A stretch of 28,345 nucleotides of DNA from JANQUM01 sp047630355 (GTDB lineage Bacteria > Bacteroidota > Bacteroidia > Cytophagales > Spirosomataceae), in the NCBI GenBank assembly GCA_047630355.1, contig JBLHXN010000037.1, forward strand, positions 1 to 28,345. The letters are read 5' to 3'. The position numbers were made by a program, and so were the translations under genes. A model generated the notes under the pieces. That model searched no databases. It saw only the letters and a list, made by a program, of their open reading frames with translations, and was not told the DNA's origin. How positions within the stretch are numbered: position 1 is the stretch's first letter; the number at the start of each line of letters is the position of its first letter. Positions 24,006 through 28,345 of this stretch are shown in pieces.

Positions 24006-25643
24006 ATGAAAAAAACAATCCGCTTTTTTACGTCGGTGGTTATATTGGCATTGACAACGCACGTTAGTTTCGCCCAAAATTACCGCATTCACGGAACTGT
24101 ATCCGACGATGTAGGCGAACCCGTTCCTTTTGCCTCGGTTTATATTGATGCTACTTCCTACGGTACTACAACCGATAATGAAGGTTCGTACGAATTACTT
24201 ATTCCTCGTGGACTGCAAAACGTTGAGTTAATTACCTCGCTCGTTGGTTACGAAACTAAAAAGACGGCGATAGAAATTGGGAAACAAAAAAGTCGAGAAT
24301 TCAACATCACGCTGCGAAGTATTATCTTAGACGAAGCGATTGTGGCAGGAAAAATGGATCGCTTCTAGAGAAAGAAATGGAAGGTTTTTAGAGATGGGTT
24401 ATTGGGAGAAGTATCGCCGAATCGCAACTACGTTTTTCCAAATCGTGATATGATTAAACTGTCTTACGATGAAGACCAGAAGGCAGTTTTGGCGGAAGCA
24501 TCCGAGCCATGTTATGTAATTAACGAAGCACTGGGCCATAAAATAAAAGTTGATTTACGATACTTCAAATCAGATAATATTTTCACGAATCTATCCATAT
24601 ACAAATACTTTCAGGAAAACCTCAGCGAAGAACCTAACGAAAAAACAAAGCAGTTGGAAAACCGGGAAAAAGCTTATTTTCAGATAATGAGGTACTTTTT
24701 AGTAAGTTTAAAAGATGGCAGAGTTGACGAAAACAACTACGATGTTTACAAGATAATTAAGATGAACCAGACTTTTTTGGGACGAACCACCCTAATGCAA
24801 GAAGTATCTGAAGGAAGACTTGTACCGATTAGCCAAAAAGAAATTTACGCGTATGATTCTAAGAGCGGAAAGCATTTCCTGCACACGAATCAACCACTTT
24901 TAGTTTTCAATAAAAATTATGCGAGTTATCAAAATAATCCATTCAGAGATTATTACTACGAGTTCTCAAAGATAGAATTACCAAATTACCTCGTTGAATT
25001 TAACGAAAACGGTTATATAACCCGCTCAAATGGTCTAATACTTCATAATCGTTGGAGTAAAGAGGGTCTTGGAAGACAACTTCCGGCAAACTACCGCCCT
25101 GAAGGATATGAACAAAATTCCGCTCCTACCGAAAAGCAACTTCAATCAATGGATATATCCGCAATTTCTGCGAAGCAAATGAAGTTGGACTCGATGGTTT
25201 TAAGACGGCCTGACAGATTGGATCAGGCAGCAACTACATTTAATATTCCTATTGAAAAAGGTGACGAGCCGGATTATTTTTACGAACCAGACATCAGCTA
25301 CAAATTAGTGGCAAGAGATGCCAATCAGTCTATTTTCCAGATTCTAAAAAGAGTGCCGAGTTTACGGGTTGTACTCAATAATAATACCGGAGAATACGAC
25401 ATATTTCTGCAAAGTGGCAACACAAGTTTAATGTCTGGAGGGGACGATAAAACCCCCAACTTGGTAATCAATAACCGAGTTTACCGAACCAAGCAAGAAG
25501 TGATGGATCAGCTCATCGCTATTGATACCCGCCAAGTAAAAGAGGTAGGATTAATCAAGTACGGCGGCGGGGCCATATTCGGAGCAACGGGCGGGCACGG
25601 CACAATCGTTATTTTAATGGATAATTACCGGAACGTACACTGA
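24006..25643 (+). pseudogene. CarboxypepD_reg / TonB plug-domain protein, split by an in-frame amber codon
   Basis: The first part has a signal peptide (MKKTIRFFTSVVILALTTHVSFAQ) and a carboxypeptidase-regulatory-like domain (YRIHGTVSDDVGEPVPFASVYI..GTTTDNEGSY). At codon 121 (24366-24368) a TAG interrupts an otherwise continuous frame that runs on as RKKWKVFRDGLLGEVSPNRNY and ends at 25643, 544 residues without the stop. The C-terminus (NLVINNRVYRTKQEVMDQL, VKEVGLIKYGGGAIFGATGGHGTIVIL) resembles the plug domain of TonB-dependent receptors, but no beta-barrel follows. The conserved KKW.. segment directly after the stop shows the two parts are one gene. No ATG lies near the second part, so independent expression is unlikely. 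It starts 12 nt after the sulfatase gene. Confidence 0.82.
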
Positions 25644-25667
25644 TTAAAACATTTTTGTACGCAAAAC

Positions 25668-25701
25668 GCCCCGTTAACATTAGAAGTTAGCGGGGCATTT
25701 T
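25668..25701. terminator. Bidirectional rho-independent terminator
   Basis: GCCCCGTTAAC (25668-25678) pairs with GTTAGCGGGGC (25686-25696) with one G-T pair and a 7-nt loop. TTTT follows on the plus strand and the complement has an AAAA/TTTT flank on the other side. It separates the convergent plug-domain pseudogene and ald. Confidence 0.88.
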
Positions 25702-25719
25702 GATTGATAATCTGCTATT

Positions 25720-26826
25720 TTACAATACAACTTCTTTCAAAGGCAAATTGTAATCATCCGCAACGGCTTGATAAACCACGTCTCCGTTTACGATATTGAG
25801 TCCTTTCTTCAGTTCGTCATTGTCCGCACAGGCTTTTTTCCAACCTTTATTGGCAAGTTGCAAAACGTACGGTAAGGTAGCGTTAGTAAGGGCTAGAGTA
25901 GAAGTATAAGGTACAGCACCCGGCATGTTCGCTACGCAATAATGCACTACGTCGTCGATGATGTACGTCGGATTTTCGTGAGTTGTAGGCTTACAGGTTT
26001 CAATGCAACCTCCTTGGTCAACCGCTACGTCAACCACCACCGTACCCGGCTTCATGGTTTTGAGCATTTCTCTGGTAATCAAGTGAGGTGCTTTTTTACC
26101 AGGAATCAACACAGCTCCAACTACTAAATCAATATCTTTGATTGCTTCTTTGATATTGTATTCGTTCGACATAATCGTAACTACGTTTGGCGGCATAATA
26201 TCTACCAATTGTCGCAAACGGGGCAAACTGACATCCATAATAACCACCCTGGCTCCAAGTCCAGCGGCCATTTTTGCAGCTTGTGTTCCCACGATACCAC
26301 CACCAAGAATCAGTACTTTCCCCGGAGGAACTCCTGGCACTCCACCAAGTAAAACCCCTTTACCTTTCAATGGTTTTTCAAGGTATTTAGCCCCTTGTTG
26401 GATTGCCATTCTTCCAGCAACTTCTGACATCGGAATAAGCAATGGCAATGAGCGATCTGCTTTCTCTACGGTTTCGTAAGCAAGACAAACAGCTCTTTGC
26501 TTAATCATCGCCATGGTAAGCGGCTCCGATGAGGCAAAGTGAAAATAGGTAAACAGCAATTGCCCTTCTTTTATTAAATTATACTCTAATTCGATGGGTT
26601 CTTTTACCTTAATAATCATCTCCGCAATTGCGTAAATTTCCTCTATTGTAAGAAGAATTTTTGCCCCTGCCTCAACGTATTCAAAATTTTCAAATCCACT
26701 GCCACTTCCAGCATTGTTTTGTATGTAAACTTCGTGACCAAGTTTTACTAGTTCAGTAGCACCAGCAGGCGTTAGACCTACGCGGTTCTCGTTATTTTTG
26801 ACTTCGATTGGAACACCAATAATCAT
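25720..26826 (-). CDS. ald: Alanine dehydrogenase
   Basis: NAD-dependent interconversion of L-alanine and pyruvate plus ammonia, in the cytoplasm (368 aa, normal length). Substrate residues are in place: Arg15 (NRVGLTP), Lys75 (KVKEP) and His96 (YFHFAS), with catalytic Asp270 in DVAVDQGGC. The nucleotide-binding loop is LGGGIVGTQAA (174-184). A minus-strand -7 box lies at 26863-26870. The divergent Lrp/AsnC-type gene at 26998 is the likely regulator. Confidence 0.97.
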   Translation of the reverse strand: MIIGVPIEVKNNENRVGLTPAGATELVKLGHEVYIQNNAGSGSGFENFEYVEAGAKILLTIEEIYAIAEMIIKVKEPIELEYNLIKEGQLLFTYFHFASSEPLTMAMIKQRAVCLAYETVEKADRSLPLLIPMSEVAGRMAIQQGAKYLEKPLKGKGVLLGGVPGVPPGKVLILGGGIVGTQAAKMAAGLGARVVIMDVSLPRLRQLVDIMPPNVVTIMSNEYNIKEAIKDIDLVVGAVLIPGKKAPHLITREMLKTMKPGTVVVDVAVDQGGCIETCKPTTHENPTYIIDDVVHYCVANMPGAVPYTSTLALTNATLPYVLQLANKGWKKACADNDELKKGLNIVNGDVVYQAVADDYNLPLKEVVL

Positions 26827-26862
26827 GATTGATTGATTTAAGGTTGATTACAAAATACTGGA

Positions 26863-26870
26863 CAAAGGTA
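26863..26870 (-). promoter_or_regulatory. -7 box upstream of ald
   Basis: On the minus strand TACCTTTG, an exact TAnnTTTG match, 36 nt before the ald start in the 171-bp divergent region. No TTG lies 19 bp upstream, which could mean activator dependence, for example on the Lrp-type protein (inference). Confidence 0.45.
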
Positions 26871-26997
26871 ATTCTACCGTAAATATTCTCATTATGCTTC
26901 GACAAATAAGTTTTTTTTTCTACTATTGCCCTTATACTTAGAAATTCAATCTTAATTATTGCCTTTAAAATACCGCTAACAGAAACTTTTTTCACAA

Positions 26998-27453
26998 ATG
27001 ATTGATGACATAGATTTACTACTTTTGAAACTTTTACAAAAAGACGGGCGATTGACTTACCGTGAATTATCAGAGAAAGTAAACCTATCTGTTACACCAA
27101 TTCATGAACGGGTAAAAAGGCTCGAAAAAGAAGGCTATATCAGTAAATATGTAGCTTTACTTTCAAGAGAAAAACTTGGAAAAGGGTTGACCATTTATTG
27201 TCAGGTGACATTGATAAAACAGACAAAAGACGTTTCCTCAACTTTTAACGAGGCAATCAAAGAACTTCCGGAGGTACTGGAGTGTAATTTCATTTCGGGT
27301 AGCTTTGATTACCTGCTAAAAATTATAACTCCCGACATGGACGGCTACCACCGCTTCCACCAAGAGAAGCTTTCGGTTATTGAAGGTGTTTCGTTAATTA
27401 ATAGCTTCTTCGTTATATCGGAAGTGAAATCCACTACAGAATTGCCCATTTAA
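26998..27453 (+). CDS. Lrp/AsnC family transcriptional regulator
   Basis: 151 aa. N-terminal winged helix (about 1-60; DIDLLLLKLLQKDGRLTYRELSEKVNLSVTPIHERVKRLEKEGYI) and a C-terminal RAM ligand-binding domain (about 68-145; VLECNFISGSFDYLLKI). Such octameric regulators sense amino acids. Its gene is divergent from ald, which makes control of alanine catabolism the most likely job, as in other ald-lrp pairs. Its TAA stop shares bases with the convergent metalloprotease stop (TTAA at 27450-27453), so no terminator separates them. Confidence 0.95.
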   Translation: MIDDIDLLLLKLLQKDGRLTYRELSEKVNLSVTPIHERVKRLEKEGYISKYVALLSREKLGKGLTIYCQVTLIKQTKDVSSTFNEAIKELPEVLECNFISGSFDYLLKIITPDMDGYHRFHQEKLSVIEGVSLINSFFVISEVKSTTELPI

Positions 27454-28345
27454 TTACTGCACCCTTGCAAGTAATTTGTTAAACCGCCAATTGGCTGCCC
27501 GTCAGGAATATCTGTTTCGTCAGGAATTTTAAATTCCGCTGGATTATCAATGAAAGCGTTGATTTGTTTCAACACAAAAAGTCCAAAGTCAGAATTTTTA
27601 ATTTCCTGTTCACGAATATAATTCTGGATTCCTTTTAGCTCTCCGAAAGCAATCGCATTTACATCGACGCTTGTTTTTGCGTTGTTCGATAATTTCATCA
27701 ATTGATTTAAGTAAATGGACGCAGTTGTGCGATCAATTTGGGCAAGGTAATTATCGCTTCGGTACATTTTCGTGTTTGCAATCAATTGTGTAGTCATTCG
27801 GCTTAACACCTCGTTTAAGTCCGGCAAATCGTCGCTGTAAGTCTTTTGAACCGCTAATCGAGCAGCACGCTCAGGATGAAGTAAAAACGTTAACGTTAGT
27901 GTGGCTGCGGCTCTCGGCGGAGCCAACGGGTCAAAGCCCATGCCAGTGGTCCGGTCAAATACTTCCCGCTGATTGGGGGAATAGCGGTACGGACGGGGCG
28001 GAATATTCTTAATTACGCTCATCGGAACGCTTAAAAATCCGGGTTTTACAGTTTCCATCAACGCATCAAAGGCAGCCCACTGTTCGTCAGCAGATACAGG
28101 AAGGAAAACAGTTTGGGCGTCGCCTTTTCTGACGTTTCCGTAGTAAGCTCCCGCCAGTACTTTTGAAGCCGCTTCAATCTGAAAACGATGAAACATATAC
28201 ATCGGTACAAAAACTTCTTCTAAAGTTGCCATCGGTTCTCCAGTTCGGAGCTTACGCTCGTCAAAATTTGATAAAACTATCGAACGGATTTTCGACAAGC
28301 GTTTTAACTCAGCGGTTGCGGATGCACCATTATCCCACAAGTGCG
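27450..28345 (-). CDS. Zinc-dependent metalloprotease C-terminal part (DUF5117/DUF4953 type), 5' end outside window
   Basis: Partial gene of about 298 codons in the window; the frame is open to the last base. It matches the C-terminal region of large secreted Bacteroidota metalloproteases with DUF5117/DUF5118 domains: HLWDNGASATAELKRLSKIR, then ATLEEVFVPMYMFHRFQIEAASKVLAGAYY and RKGDAQ. The catalytic HExxH region would be upstream, outside the window, so activity cannot be judged. A TTG at 28340 could be mistaken for a start, but the family sequence continues upstream of it. Confidence 0.85.
   Translation of the reverse strand, partial: HLWDNGASATAELKRLSKIRSIVLSNFDERKLRTGEPMATLEEVFVPMYMFHRFQIEAASKVLAGAYYGNVRKGDAQTVFLPVSADEQWAAFDALMETVKPGFLSVPMSVIKNIPPRPYRYSPNQREVFDRTTGMGFDPLAPPRAAATLTLTFLLHPERAARLAVQKTYSDDLPDLNEVLSRMTTQLIANTKMYRSDNYLAQIDRTTASIYLNQLMKLSNNAKTSVDVNAIAFGELKGIQNYIREQEIKNSDFGLFVLKQINAFIDNPAEFKIPDETDIPDGQPIGGLTNYLQGCSN

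Noticed and set aside
24402..25643. Separate gene starting at TTG 24402
   Set aside because: It is in the same frame as the upstream part, the TTG is mid-domain, and family sequence already runs between the amber codon and the TTG. Treated as one broken gene.
1..28345. tRNA, rRNA, CRISPR array, prophage, toxin-antitoxin or other defence genes
   Set aside because: Intergenic spaces are short and none shows a cloverleaf, repeat-spacer pattern or hallmark gene; all large frames have other assignments.

Overview
The window reads as chromosomal DNA of a free-living Bacteroidota, most likely order Cytophagales. Supporting signs are AT-rich gene-dense sequence, absence of Shine-Dalgarno sites, promoter elements of the Bacteroidota type (TAnnTTTG, two of them with TTG or TTTG 19 bp upstream), a bacillithiol gene (bshB1), HemJ-type haem synthesis, a PorE-like OmpA protein, a type IX secretion C-terminal-domain-like protein and a DUF5117-type metalloprotease. 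The genus cannot be named from the sequence. No rRNA, tRNA, CRISPR, phage or plasmid gene was seen.

Layout. 1-2508 (minus): maf, a small stand-alone CTD-like protein and a photolyase/cryptochrome. 2509-3678 (plus): a MarR regulator with an 18-bp palindrome in its upstream region, followed by a broken YceI gene and a strong terminator. 3765-6596 (plus): a lipoprotein alpha/beta hydrolase, a Dabb-domain protein and a secreted beta-propeller. 6645-8571 (plus): pyrB, nuoC and a YfcE-like phosphoesterase, joined by ATGA overlaps. 8605-10327: a secreted protein of unknown function and a convergent DUF2905 membrane protein. 10380-15973 (plus): a Tat-exported sugar-isomerase-like lipoprotein, dctA (TTG start), a 146-bp mobile repeat, maeB and a family 2 glycosyltransferase. 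15985-20858 (minus): the trxB / LysM-M23 peptidase / bshB1 operon and a PorE-like OmpA protein, followed by the second copy of the 146-bp repeat. 21083-25643 (plus): hemJ, a frameshifted small gene, a membrane protein, a sulfatase and a CarboxypepD_reg/plug-domain gene broken by one amber codon. 25720-28345: ald with a divergent Lrp/AsnC regulator, and the C-terminal part of a metalloprotease that runs off the window.

Functional links. DctA (C4-dicarboxylate uptake) and MaeB (malate decarboxylation to pyruvate) form a plausible malate-use pair. TrxB and BshB1 share an operon and both serve thiol redox balance. Ald and the divergent Lrp-type regulator form a classic amino-acid-responsive pair.

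The most unusual signal is a 146-bp element with 16-bp terminal inverted repeats flanked by TA. It occurs twice in opposite orientation (12643-12788 and 20882-21027) with 2 mismatches, encloses 8.1 kb, and looks like a MITE. Three genes carry inactivating lesions (YceI, the small gene after hemJ, and the plug-domain gene). These may reflect real decay or sequencing error.
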